From positions 126,391,462-126,455,461 of the forward strand of contig CM051455.1 of assembly GCA_028274465.1 (NCBI GenBank): a DNA stretch of 64,000 bases, read 5' to 3'. The position numbers and the translations under genes are program-made. Every line of letters begins with the position of its first letter. Position 1 is the first letter of the stretch. Below, in pieces: positions 45,904 through 57,842 of this stretch. Source of the DNA: Plantago ovata. Lineage: Eukaryota > Streptophyta > Magnoliopsida > Lamiales > Plantaginaceae. Below the pieces are notes generated by a model. It made no database searches. It was given only the letters and a program-made list of their open reading frames with translations, and was not told the DNA's origin.

Positions 45904-47210
45904 TAAAGAGAAGGAAAAAATTCATAAAACTCCCAAACTATTAATCTCACACTTTCCCCCTCAAACTAATAAGTTTGGTGATTAAGTCTCTCAACTATTA
46001 TACATTTGAGACAATAAAGTGATTTTTTTAGTTAAATAAATAGATAAAATAACATTTGTAGGTGTTTAAATTTTATATATTCAACACATAAAAATATTTA
46101 TTCATATTTCAAGGTTACGAAGTTATATTTCACATGACATATAAAAAATTACAAAATATATTTCCTTCGTAATTACTTTATATTGGGCTTTTCAAGTTAT
46201 TTTTACCATAAATTACTTTAAATTACATTGAAAAAATATATAAATAATATTATATTATCATCAAAGTACTTTAAGTATAGTTTCATAACATTTTTATATA
46301 TTTGTTTACGTGATAAATTAAAAGCAATTCGTTGTCAAAATGTTTTCAAAACATTTAATAAAAAAAATAATAAAAGTAACGGAGGATGAACTAATTATAA
46401 ATTATTTCAAAACTATAAAATAAAGTTTGAAGAACACTTAAACATTATGACAATCGACAAAAATGAATTTTATATCACAACTAAAAAATTAACATATTTG
46501 GTTGATTTATTAAGAGTTTATTATTAAATTTATTAACTTGTGGGCATTGTCTAAAAAACATGATAGTTGAGGAGGTTAATCACCAAATTTATTAGTTTGG
46601 GGGTATTAGTCTCAAAAAAGGGGCAATTGGAAAATGTGGTCCATAATTTTGGGTGTTTTGGCGTATGCAGTTTTTGTTTGGTGACCTTGACAAATTATAA
46701 AACATGGCAAATGTAGTCCATTTAAGTTGACCATGCTTAGTTGGACAAAATTATGCTCTTGTGTCAAATCCATGTGGCATCATTTATATTTATAATTAAT
46801 TTTATAATATACTTTTTAGTTTTGGTTTTTAATTATGTGAAATCCATGTGGAAAATGAAAAAGGTAGGTGAAAATTGAAACCACAATTAACACCTTAATT
46901 TTTTCTGTTGTTTTACATAATATATATAATCTTTTTTTTAAACGTAACATTTATAATTTTTTTTATATAAAATTATTTTTTTAAAATTATGTGCAATCCA
47001 CGTGGAAAATGAAAAAGGTGACTAGGCAACTAAAGTGGCGAATGTATCATATTTGCCATGTTTTATAAAAGTGTGCACCAAATTTGACATGACCACCAAA
47101 CAATATACTGCATACGCCAAAACACCCAAACTTATGGATCACTTTCGCCAATTCCCCCTCAAAAGAGTAATATAGTTGAGGGGGTTTGATCCATTTTTTG
47201 CTAAAGATAA
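45904..47210. mobile_element. Mutator-type miniature element A with 9-bp duplication
   Basis: The element is 45913-47201, flanked by TAAAGAGAA (45904-45912) and TAAAGATAA (47202-47210), 8 of 9 identical. Its long inverted ends pair 45913-46020 with 47201 leftward. The pairing runs through the words CAAACTAATAAxTTTGGTGATTAA (left about 45962, right about 46575) and is broken on the right by element B. Without element B it is about 750 bp and has no coding capacity. The length of the inverted ends and the 9-bp duplication fit Mutator-like MITEs. Confidence 0.82.
46611..47166. mobile_element. Mutator-type miniature element B, nested in A
   Basis: The element is 46620-47157 (538 bp), flanked by CTCAAAAAA (46611-46619) and CTCAAAAGA (47158-47166), 8 of 9 identical. 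Its ends, GGGGCAATTGG and CCAATTCCCC, start inverted repeats of about 110 bp that share GGTGTTTTGGCGTATGCAGT and the AAAACATGGCAAAT stretch. The interior is AT-rich and non-coding. It sits in the right inverted end of element A. Confidence 0.85.
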
Positions 47211-48089
47211 TGTATGATGTGCTATGAGATTTTCAGAATGTTTAGGTTTAAGTTTGTAAATTTTGACGTTTACAATCGAAAAAAAAAAAAAAAGTTTACA
47301 GTAAAATCCTTCGAGGAATAGATAATTGCAATCTTTAATTAACTGAAGTCTCCTAGTTAATGGTACAGTGTAAGAAGAGAGGGCAAGCTCAAATGCTCAA
47401 TAAATTATTGTTTCTTAGTCTGTTTTAAAGATTTCTTGCAGTTAAGAAAGTTTCGGTTAACAATAATTTGAGCGTGTTTGTTGCGGAGATAATTAGAACC
47501 CGTGTTGATGTGTGGGTCCAACATATCGCCTGAAAAGCAGTTCAGAAGTAATCACGCCAGCCTTAAGGGGCCGATTAGTGGACATTTACACTCTACTGCA
47601 TTAATCAATATTTTATATTGCTCACACACTATTCTTGAGACAATGTTTTGAAGCTTAATTGACGAGGTCTAGCATGAAGTTTATTTTCATCAATCTTTCT
47701 AGGGGCTTTCTATTTTCAGGTCGCCTTCGTACCGACCTGAGAACAGGTCTCCGTTAGATATCTGCCATGTGGCGGTTGATTTAATCTGGACCTTTATTTT
47801 TGGTTCAAAGCTATTTTTCGGTACAATCTATTAAAATCATTTATTTAATAATAAAAAATTTCACCTAAATACAACTTGACTATAATGCCCCTTTATATAT
47901 ATATATTTATTTATTCTGAAAAAATATTTTGATTGTAAAAAATTATATATTATTACATTTCTTAAAATTCATATTAATTAATTAACATTTTTATACATTA
48001 TACAAGGCAAATCTTTTTGTTTTAATTAATCATCACTCAATTGAATTAAACATCATCCAGATTAATCAATACCAGAAGAACCCTAGACT
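47211..48089. other. Non-coding stretch
   Basis: AT-rich with an A run (47279-47293). A small GC-containing segment at 47718-47790 has the inverted word GACCTGAGAACAGGTC. No gene recognised. Confidence 0.45.
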
Positions 48090-48225
48090 GTGTTTCATCT
48101 TCATCTTCATCGGCGTCCACTGCGTTTCATCTTCATCTTCATCGGCGTCCACTGCGTTTCATCTTCATCTTCATCGGCCGTCCACTGCGTTTCATCTTTC
48201 ATCTTCATCTTCATCGGCTTATGCT
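48090..48225. repeat. 33-bp minisatellite
   Basis: Four tandem copies of TGCGTTTCATCTTCATCTTC plus ATCGGCGTCCAC, starting near 48090, 48123, 48156 and 48190, the last degenerate. It contains a CATCTT triplet run. Its forward frame is unlikely to be coding. Confidence 0.92.
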
Positions 48226-49144
48226 ACTGCGTTTTCTTTCATTTTCTCTCATCGTCTGCGTCTGCAAGAAGTGAACCAAGAAGGGGCTCTGTTTCCTAGA
48301 GTAGATTAAGCGAGGCGACTGATTGGGTGGAATGGATAACATGGAACATTTTTCCGATGAGAATAAACAGTAGTCTTGGCAAGATTGACTAGTAGTTTCA
48401 TAGCTAATACTAGTGAAATTAGAGCGAACCTGCTCCTCACTGCCACACCACCACCACCACCGCGTCTCCTCACTGACCACCGGTTGCCCCTGACGTAGTG
48501 ATTCACTTGTGCGGTAAGAAGAATCCTTCTCTAATTTTGATGTATATATAGCTTGATTAAACTTTGATTGAGTATTAGAATTAGGGTTATTTTGTTTCTG
48601 TACCTGCTCCGAAAACTGAAGCATTAGCATAGCTACTGATTGAGATGATAAATAATCAATACTCCAGTTTATTTCAATGGATTGCTTTATGTACTTTTTT
48701 TTCTTTTTAATTTTAATTTTTTATATGTATTGTATATTCCGCAAAGCACCTAGGCTGTATGGAAAGCTTGAGCATTGGTTTATACTATAGTTTATAGAAC
48801 TTGTATTGTATGCTGAACTGAATTGTTAGTTTTGGCCAGCTTGTCCACTGAAATGTAATAGATGCACAGATCTGTAGTACTTCATTTGTTTCTGTACTTA
48901 ATTAATTTAGAGTAAGACACTGCTTATGCTTATAAGGTAGATACTGTACATTAATCCAATTTAGTATATAATTTCAAAGTTGTGTTCAATTTGTTGGTAC
49001 TTTTTGTTTTCTTATTTAGTTGGCATGTTATGGTAATAAGAAATGATTGTCGTTTATGAGCAATGAAGATGAAGATAAGGGTAGTAAATAATGATGACTT
49101 GATCATTGGTAATATAACTTGTTGTTCTGTCATCTATAGGTAGT
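48226..49144. other. Non-coding stretch upstream of the FAR1-like pseudogene
   Basis: Contains a CCACCACCACCACC run near 48453-48466 and AT-rich sequence. It may hold the leader and a long 5' intron of the FAR1-like gene (polypyrimidine and CTATAGG just before 49143). No coding exon was recognised. Confidence 0.4.
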
Positions 49145-52100
49145 ATGGATGCTGATTTCTAAGGGGCTGATATTTGTAATGATGGGAGCAGCAGTTCGGA
49201 TGAGGACCCAGACGATTTAGAAGATTTACCATCCGATTGCGGTTATAAACTCTATAAGCCTTATGTGAATGGTAAAGTAACCGACACCTCATCGGAAACC
49301 ATCGATGATGTGGGAAGGTATGTTTTTGTGCGCTGGAGTCATGCCCACAAATTCTACCTTCAGTATGGCCGTGAAAGAGGCTTTGACATTAGGAGAACCC
49401 ACCGAAGAAAAGATCGATTCCGCAAGACTGTCAATGTGGAATGGGAATGTGTACATGCAGTAAATCACAAGGTTGATGAAGTAAAACAACGGGTACGTAA
49501 TTCTAGAGAGAGCAAGAGATGTGGGTGTGAAGCCAAATTTCGAGTGGCACGTGGACCGTGTAAGAAAATACGATCAGAGTTACCCCTAGGGTAAGCAGCG
49601 GAATTTCAAAAAAATTCTTAATATGCAGGTTAATTGATTATGTATATACCGTATATATTAAACACATCAATTAGAAGACTTACAATACTCCTAAAGCAAG
49701 CACAGCTTCCAAGTCCTCGTAATAATCCGGTGAATCTTCTCCTTCGTCGAAGTCGAAGAAATCTGCAATACTTTGATTATCTGCAAGACAATAAAAGTCA
49801 GTTTTCAGCTCCTTGAACCTCAACCTTGGTATCCACGGATGAACATCTTATCGGAAAGAATGCTAGGATTTTCTTTGTGTGGCCAAGAAGATGGGGCGGC
49901 GATTTTCCTCCGGTGAGGGGTGGCGCACGCGTGGGGCTAGGGAGAGGTAGGGGAGAGCTTTTTATTTTCTCTAAGAGAACTGGTAGACAAACTATATGTC
50001 TGTGTATTCAACTGTGTGAGGTCTAGATTCATTCCCAATCAAATTAAAACTCAATCAGGAAAATCTAACTTATCCCTTGGACTTCTAATAGAGGAAGGAG
50101 TCGAACTACTTCCCCTATCTCAGCTGCGCGCGGGCGCGCCCCAGGGAGGTTAGGTGGGTCCCGATTTTGGGACCCACTTATAGTTCTAAGGCAATTCAAA
50201 CTCCAAGTAGATTTTGCCCATGTGCATATATTAATTCCAAATTAACATATCCTTTCAAATCAAACCTCTATTATATTTTCAAAATATAATCTTTAATTGT
50301 ATTTACATAAAATACAATTAATTAGCCAATTCAATTAATAATTCCAAATCATTAATTGAGCCACAAAATTTTATAATTAATTCCAAATTAATTATAATCC
50401 ATCAATCACAATTAATTCCAAATTAATTGCGATTCCATCTTCAAGGATATTCGGATAAGCTGAATCACCACATAGTGTGACCCATAGGGCCTCATTGTAT
50501 TAAGCAAGTCCTAGACTAGGCAAAATGGAATTCCTAGACGGTTCCATTTGCAATATTAATACATGAGGACGTTTGAGAGGTTTCTCAAAGCAAACCCTTT
50601 CGTTGTGAAGTTTGTTGCGCTCAACGCGGTGATGGTAACGTCCCTTCATCTGACTGACTCGAATGCATCTAGGATCGATGAAGTGTCTATCCCAATAATA
50701 CATTCACGGGCGTCTTCAGTGAGTTGCATGGTGAATCCAATATCTATTATGACCATCATAATAATATTGATATGCTGGCCAGCGGTTTTACCAATCACAA
50801 CTATGAACGACTATGAGCAGTGCTCTCCTGTGCTACACGTGAGAGATGAATCCTTCACAGAATCACTTATCATCCCCATTTGTATGTAGCCATAATCCTG
50901 ACATCGACGGGTCCACCAAGGATATGGGGCAACAAATGTGATGATAAAGTCCTGTAAGTCCAAAGGACGACTGGCATCACTTCGACAACTTACCGGTTCC
51001 CTTAGACACTTCGGTGTAGAGTATACATCGATGGGAGTGTCCGGTGGGTACTTCCATTGTTCGGTAATCATCCTTCGAACAACTATGCGCAGTTATGGAA
51101 CGTTTCTTGATTGTCCAACAATCCGTTCCGTGGTTGTGGGATCGGCTCACACTTGCTCCAACAAGTATAACCTCCACGCATACTAGTCTCAGCTGGTTCA
51201 TTCAGACCCCTACATCCGAGATGAACCTCGACTAGGGAGAGTTTGGGATAGATGATAACTCACATAGCTCCCACTATCTGTGTGATCGGTCATCTATCCG
51301 AGGGGACATGTTTAATATCAATACAGACAGGAATAGAGATATGACATGCTGCATGCCTGGTGTAATATAAATATGAAAGCGATACTCAATAGTCAAACAA
51401 CAAACATATATTATATTACGTTGACCTGTGTAATAGTACATATATGCCGTCTATAAGGGTTGCATGCCCTTAATAAGGACTGTCTCTAGGACATATACAC
51501 TATCAGACCGGATGGTGATAAGTTGTACTATGTGTCTTATATAATCAATGAACACAACCATAGTCTTGCAACTGGCAAAACAGCCCATCGTCTCAAATGT
51601 AACAGGTGATGTAATTGAATATAGAGTATTGAATGTATATTGCATCTCATTCTTATGCAAGCTAAAAAAAAAATTTAATTTATTATTTCAGCTATATAAC
51701 GGGGCCACAGAAGTTTGCGTTGTCATCGTTGAATAAGGCGGGTATTCGAACCCGATGTAGTATAAAAATTCTGGAAATGGATATTGGTGGTCCTGGAACT
51801 CTACCTTTTCGTCCCAAGTCTGTATACAATTATCTATATAAGAAGCAGGTTGAGGAAGTTGTTAGAAATGGCGATTCTAACACGGCATTGGCTCTTTTGG
51901 ATGGGATGAAGATGAATGATCCGGATTTGACGGTTGAGTATATGGTCAATCCCGATGACAATAGGCTTACTGCTTATTCTGGTCCGATGGATTTTCACGA
52001 ACATCATACAAATATTTTGGTGATGTTCTGGTGTTTGATAGTACGTATAAGATTAACAAGTATGGTTTCCCACTGGTAATTTTGTCAGGAGTTGATAATC

Positions 52101-53649
52101 ACCTGAAAAACTGTATCTTTGGTGCTGCATTGATGTTGCGTGAGACAAATGAAGCGTACATATGGTTGTTGAGTACGTTTAAAGAAGTGATGGGTGGGAA
52201 GATCCCGGTTTCAGTTCTTACAGATTAAGATGCAGCAATGCGCCATGCAATCTCAGTTGAGTTTCCTGAAGCAAAACATAGGTTGTGTAGTTGGCATTTG
52301 CAGAGAAAATGCATGCAGTATGTAAAGAATCAGAAGTTCACCCAATCTTTTGGAAACCTACTGAAGGAAAATATAAGTGTTGAGGAATTTGATCTACGTT
52401 GGGCTGAACTGACGGAGCCATTTGCGGACAATAGCTGGGTGATTGAAACTTATAACAAAAGACACATGTGGAGCGAGGCTTATTTTCGGGGGCATTTCAC
52501 GAGAAGGATGTCGACCACAAATAGAGCAGAATCGCTAAACTCGCAGTTTAAGGATAATTGCAAATCTGGAAACCACATCACTGCATTCCTAAAGCACTTT
52601 CATGTGGTACTTGGCAGAATCCGATCTGTGTTTTTGGTTTCTGAAGAACAATCAGAACATGACCCACCATACATCAGAACCGGTGCACCTCTGTTCCACC
52701 TTGAAAAGCATGCGTCATCCATATGCACCAATAGTGTTTTCGACGAGTTACGCCTAGAAATTGTTAGAGAGTAAGGGCTTGTGCTTGTTGAGTCCATTAA
52801 GGAAGACAACAAATTCAACGGAACTTTTACGAGGTACACACGCGATAACAAATTGTGGACAGTGGAGGTAGATTTGGATGAAAGAAAATTCATTTGTAGT
52901 ATTATGATGTTGGAGACCGATGGATTGCCATGCCGCCACTTATTTTCTGCATTTAAAGCCATGCACTTGACGGAGATCCCTAATGAATGCATATGGCCCA
53001 GGTGGACAAAAGCCATTGGAAAACAACTACTGGAGACGTATCCAATTACGTTTCCTGAAATGAACCTGCAAATTCAAAAATTCTCTAAACTTCAGAGAGA
53101 ATCTGCATTCTCCAACTTCCAAGCATCTCAAACTGAATCTCCAGGAAACAAAGAATATAAACGATCTCGTGGGATGATGCATGATCCTGACAAAGAGGAT
53201 GATGTGATACGACCCGATAAATCGGAACCTATTTATAATTCCTCAAAATTTAATGTTCGTGATCCTATAAGTAATCGAAAGTCTAGCACTGGAGATCCGA
53301 TAAAGGTTGGAAAAAGAGGTGCCCGTAAAGGTCAACCGCAAAAATGTGGCACGTGCGGGTATGTAAAGTTTGTGTAGTTTGGTATTTTTTTTTTTTTTTT
53401 TTTTTTGGTACATGTAGTTTGGTTACTTTAAACGAGTATGATGTTGTATATAATTGTTATATTGTGTTTCCTTATTAACCTTTGTTTTCTGTGTTTTGTC
53501 CTTGAACTAGTAACTATGGGCATAAAGGTGGATCATGCATTAGGAATGCGGAGAAAGAAGCCAATAAGAAGAAGAAAAAATCAAAAGGTCAGTTGGACGG
53601 AGATCCTAATGACATCAATGAGACCGACATGGATGAGGACATGACTTAG
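49145..53649 (+). pseudogene. FAR1/FHY3-like (MULE-type transposase family) pseudogene
   Basis: Domains in order: an acidic N-terminus ('SSSSDEDPDDLEDLPSD'); a FAR1 DNA-binding domain starting at 49300 ('FVRWSHAHKFYLQYGRERGF', 'SKRCGCEAKFRVARG') and resuming after a 1.9-kb insertion ('YVSYIINEHNHSLATGKTAH', 51510-51590); a MULE transposase domain from about 52030 ('FDSTYKINKYGFPLVILSGV', 'VLTD' then 'DAAMRHAISVEFPEAKHRLC', 'FTRRMSTTNRAESLNSQFKD'); a SWIM-type finger ('FICSIMMLETDGLPCRHLF'); and after an intron (53357-53508) a zinc knuckle 'CGTCGNYGHKGGSC'. Damage: a stop soon after the start (about 49161), a frame change near 52020, TAA in place of a codon at about 52227 and 52772, and isoleucine where the SWIM finger normally has its second cysteine. 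It could be a decayed host FRS gene or a MULE; no terminal repeats were found. Confidence 0.85.
49573..51506. mobile_element. LTR-like insertion in the FAR1-like gene (fossil)
   Basis: Flanked by ATCAG at 49573-49577 and 51502-51506, a 5-bp duplication. The 1.92-kb insert (49578-51501) has no coding capacity. It has the look of a long Copia-type LTR: the AGCAGCGGAAT word near one tip, a GC-rich piece (50128-50150, GCTGCGCGCGGGCGCGCC) and repeats of CAATTAATTCCAAATTAATT (50340-50430). Orientation and family are undecided, and tip bases do not read TG...CA exactly, so a different element class is possible. Confidence 0.55.
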
Positions 53650-54945
53650 AATGATTGTTGGCTGTGAAGTTAAGGTATATTGTAATGGTTTTTCTTATTT
53701 AATATAGTTGCTGCATTTAATTTTTTGTTTCTTTTGATTTTTCATGAGGTTTTGGTGAACTAGAGGTAAATAATTTCAAAACGATGAACTAGTGTCTGCA
53801 TTTGTGGATTTGTTAAATGTCATGTATGTGGAATGAAATTTGGCTTACATTTTTATTTGTATTATGTTTGTTATTTTGCATTTGTGGATTTGTTATTGAA
53901 TATAGTTGTTGCATTCAAATTTTCTGCTAGTGGGGCTGCTGGATTTGTGAATAAGAAGAAGAAGGATAAAGTGAAGGATGAAGTTGTTCTGTTTGATGAG
54001 GAGAAATCTGAGACAAAGAAGAAGAAAAAGAAGAGGGATGCTGGATTTGGTTATTTTTATCTATCTTTTATGTTTTCGCAAGGTTTTTTGTACATTAGGA
54101 GCTGGATATTTTCTTTTGTATGGATCCGTAGCAATACAAGCTTGAGTTTTTCATTGATGTTTTGACTTTATAGTTTATATCACTGTAGAAACTTTTAAAT
54201 GATACTAGAATTGAGATGACACCAAGTCCTTGTTTCTGTTTACTTAGATGTTGATAGTTGTAAGCACAAGTGTTTGCATTTCTGCAGATTTTTCTTGAGA
54301 GCTGGTATGTGATGTTCAAGCCTGAGTTCGGCACCCGATGTTTGATGGGTTAAATGGATGAATGGGAAACATTAGTAGCAAAAAGATACCAGGATTCTGT
54401 ACTTATCATGTGGATCCAAAGCTGATTGGCTTCATTATCATGTAAACCAGCAACTTTTTCCTGAAAACCCACAAAAAATCACTGCAGCAGTCAATTTCAA
54501 TGCAATTTTCATTATTCTTATGTTGAAATGATTATTAATTTACCTGCTTTAAATGATAATATCAACAAAACCTATAGTCATTGGTCTTCCTGCTTTTAAA
54601 GGATGGTAAATTTTAGTAAACTTAGTGGCAGAAGGACAATGCAATCTAGAAACTGCTGAATTAGATTCATGAGCATCCACACTTGAATTGTGCTAAACAC
54701 CAAAACAAAGAGACAGTAAACATCTAGTCTAGACTGTGACTTGAGTCAAATTTCAACTGAAAGGAAATTAATTTATCGTCCAATCTCATCTTTAAAAAGC
54801 TACAGCAGAAACAGAATATCTATCATGAAGAAAAAAAAAAGTGTACTGTATAGTTTAACATCAACAAACTTCAGCGCATGATAAAAATAAACAGGTTTTT
54901 GTCACACCAGTTCAGTTTTCCACAATTAAAGTAACAATCACTATG
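53650..54945. other. Non-coding stretch with a lysine-rich scrap
   Basis: AT-rich. At 53933-54045 a plus-strand frame encodes 'NKKKKDKVKDEVVLFDEEKS' followed by 'KKKKKKRDAG', similar in style to charged tails of eIF2-beta-like proteins, but too short to assign. Otherwise nothing recognised. Confidence 0.4.
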
Positions 54946-55017
54946 GGGGTGTTGCGAGAATCGAACTCGCGCCTATCGCTTCGAAAAGCGATTATCATAC
55001 CACTAGACTAAACACCC
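54946..55017 (-). tRNA. tRNA-like gene, Pro-like body with 8-base anticodon loop
   Basis: On the minus strand 72 bases fold into a cloverleaf. The acceptor stem GGGTGTT/AACACCC is perfect, the T arm GCGAG-TTCGATT-CTCGC is perfect, and the D arm AGTCTAGTGGTATGAT matches plant tRNA-Pro. The anticodon stem ATCGC/GCGAT encloses TTTTCGAA, eight bases instead of seven, and the variable loop is one base short. The anticodon is therefore ambiguous (TTC or TCG, not a proline triplet). A and B boxes are good, but no T run follows closely. It may be a pseudo-tRNA or a noncanonical gene. Confidence 0.65.
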
Positions 55018-56550
55018 AGCAAGGAGATAACAAAAGATAAAGCATAAAGCTCAAGACATAATAAATGAACACATGAAGTGCTGGTCTGGACGGTGTGTTG
55101 TATGCTAAAACCCTGAAATTCAAATCCCTAAATCACAATATCTAAGATGATACAATGCAAAAATGCTGGGTCATATACCTTCAGGAATATCTCGGCCGGA
55201 TTTTGGGACCGGGACAGTGGCAAGAGGGACATTTAGTTTTTGCCCTGCAAACTCACTCCCGTCTATTTCAATCTATATTACAAATGTCCTTCACGTTAAA
55301 AACGTTTAGACACTTAAAGTCTTAAACTAAAGGCCAATATGTGATACCATCCAAAATGATGAACTGAAGTGCTTCCATAACAATATATCATCACTCATCA
55401 GAAAGGTTAACAATCATGTCATGAAAACACTCTGAAACAAGCTTCGTAATATTACACTTCCAGCAAGTAATAGAAAGACCAAAATTAAATAAAGACAAAA
55501 TAGAAAAAGGTCAAGGTACCTTTAATGGAGCAAGCACAAAATTGAATCCAACATGATCAAATTAACTTTCTTCCAAAGGCTAGTGTAAGCCTTCTCAGTT
55601 TCTGCACATAATCCCTTGGCTTTAAGCAACATTGCTTCCAATATACCTGTAGTTCAGGGAGGTCTTAGAGAAAGAGAATCCAAAAAAAAAAAAAAAAAAA
55701 ACAAAAAAGAAAGATGACTATCTGTGCACAAGACTGCAGAAAATAACATGTATGTGTGCTCATTGCTTAAGGGATCAAAATAGTTATATTAGTAAAATGA
55801 AATGTTAGAGCTAATTACACATGACATGATGCTATTTATCATTCTTTTTCAGCTAGCAAAAATCTTATATAAAATAGACCATCATGTGTGCAAATGATTT
55901 GGAAATAAATTTAAAGTCCGTTGTCAAATATGAAGTAGATTTAGAGAAGCACTATCATCTCCAAAACTTTTTTTGTAAGACCTTTACGCATTCCCGCAGA
56001 AGTTAAATTATGAGTTAAGAGTTTAAAACATCAACTTCACACTCAGAAATTGCAAAACTTGTTTAAGGAATTGTATAACTCAACCCATTGTGTGAGTACA
56101 TGTCAGTCCTATGCTAGAAAAATTACAAGTATACAGAACAATGATGTAAGAGGTAGCAATCAAATAGTCATTGCCACACTGGACTACAATTATTGAAACC
56201 TTTTACACCATTCACTACTTGTTGCTGCCAATTCATACTCGTAGGGTTCATACTTGAACTCTCATTTGAAAATTTTGAAATGTTCCAATTTCATGTTCTT
56301 TACTGAAAACCACAAGCTAAATGATGTATTCATTAATTCCATTCTATGCAGGTATGCTTGAAACTTTAGTACAGAGTCGAAACCCAGCATCCAATAAATA
56401 ATAAACACATGAAAGGTTTGAACAAACCAGTAATATATAGTAAACAGAACAAAGAAGAACTAAAACACAAATAGCAAATATAGATATAGAAAACAGTCGC
56501 CCTTAATGAACTCCAACTAAAGCAGCATAATGAAGGAAATGAAAGGATAC
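55018..56550 (-). other. Region left of the gene-fragment chimera, two unassigned exon-like pieces
   Basis: Two minus-strand stretches look like exons with splice sites: about 55244-55194 (TTTGCAG before, GTATAT after; 'QKLNVPLATVPVPKSGRDIP') and about 55647-55520 ('LCAETEKAYTSLWKKVNLI'). I cannot name the genes. The rest is intron-like, with an A run at 55682-55700. The piece next to 56550 continues intron sequence of the FPGS fragment. Confidence 0.4.
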
Positions 56551-56796
56551 CTTGATGTAATCATACAAGACATCGAACTGGTCACCTTTGTTACTCTTAT
56601 CAGCACGACTACGCTTGGTTATCAATGAGGACAAGGCCTCCATCGCCTCATCATATGCAGACACTACAGATTTATAGATATTTAAAAAAATAAATAAATA
56701 AATGGCTCGCTTGTTTGCTAATTGAAAGGAACAAGTGGAAGTAGAGAAGCAGAGAGTTGACCGGGATTGAATTTGTGAGAATATACCTTTCGACAT
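56551..56796 (-). pseudogene. FPGS: 5' fragment of folylpolyglutamate synthase
   Basis: Exon 1 is the ATG plus seven bases (56796-56787), donor GTATAT. Exon 2 is 56663-56551, acceptor CTGTAG, donor GTATCC. Together they encode 41 residues with no break: 'MSKVSAYDEAMEALSSLI' through 'SNKGDQFDVLYDYIK'. This is the N-terminal end of plant FPGS, just before the ATP-binding loop 'GTKGKGS'. FPGS adds glutamates to folates. The following exons, including the ATP-binding loop, are absent; intron-like sequence follows and no further FPGS match was seen. With about 41 of some 500 residues it cannot encode a working enzyme. It lies immediately downstream of the succinyl-CoA ligase fragment on the same strand. 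Confidence 0.82.
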
Positions 56797-56901
56797 TGCT
56801 TCAGATTCAGCAGAGATAAATCAACGCAAAGTCCTGATGAAAAATCAGATACGGAGAAAAATGGTTATGGATAGAGTTGGGAAGGAAGGTTTACTCATGG
56901 T

Positions 56902-57842
56902 ATCTGTCCAAGCATTTTCCCTGAAATTGCATAAACATAACTTCAGTGTACTCATGGAAGCACTACTCAATAAGTTAACCAAAAGATTCTGAAGCATCAG
57001 TGCAATACAAGATGTAAATATTCGATATGACATTCCATACCAGCAATGTCATCAACTTGCTCAGTCTTCACAATATGAACACCACCCTTGAGACCACTTT
57101 TAAACGTTCCCAACCCCCTGCCACCAGCAAGGATTTGTGACTTCACAACCACCTACATCACAAGACAAGGGTGCACACCTTCCCATAAGTCACTTTCAGA
57201 AACCACAAACACAAAGCTAAACACAAGACAATGGCAGAGTAATCTCCACAATTACCTCACTCTGGTTAGGGAACACATCGCGAATTGCCTTCTTCACTTC
57301 ATCGAGAGAACCAACTGTGACACCTTTGGGAACATTAATCCCATGCTTGCCCATCAGTTCAGCTCCCTGTCATCAACAAATTCAAAATTTACAGCTGCCT
57401 GATCACTCGATCAACACACTGCTCAACAAAATTCCACATAAATCCTCATTTCCTCACTGTGCCATAAACAAACCACCGCAAAACTAACAAAAACTTACAT
57501 CTGCCTAACCACTCAATCAACACACTGCTCATCAAAATTCAACATAAATCCTCATTTCCTCACTATACCAGAAACAAATCACCACAAAAACCTAATATAC
57601 GTCGTCGTTATATTAACCAAACAGGAAACCTCAACAAACATAACGAAAACAGATCACGCTTATGAGCTCGAACAAGTAAACGAACACGAATCGCACGCAA
57701 CACGGATCAGAAACAGAAATCAGTGGAGACGAGACAAAACCTGATACTCGTGGATATTGAGGCGGCGAATCTGTTGCTGCTGCCATTTACCAGCGACAGA
57801 GAGAGAGCGACTAGCGAGCTTTCCGAACAAATTTCTCACCAT
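56902..57842 (-). pseudogene. 5' fragment of mitochondrial succinyl-CoA ligase beta subunit
   Basis: Four exons on the minus strand: 57842-57741 (34 residues, 'MVRNLFGKLASRSLSVAGKW' and 'LNIHEYQ', a mitochondrial presequence); 57366-57256 (37 residues, 'GAELMGKHGINVPKGVTVGS'); 57152-57041 ('[20 protein letters not shown]'); and the start of the next from 56920 ('GKMLGQI'). All splice sites are canonical and there is no stop in the exons. The match ends at about 56902, inside the exon, where the family continues 'LVTKQTGPQGK'. The CoA-binding and catalytic parts are missing, leaving about 115 of some 420 residues. The enzyme makes ATP in the citric acid cycle. The intact splice sites and exons suggest a recent genomic capture of the promoter end of the gene. 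Confidence 0.88.

Noticed and set aside
48090-48299. Plus-strand frame over the minisatellite as a His/Phe/Ser-rich protein
   Set aside because: It follows from the 33-bp repeat and has no homologous context.
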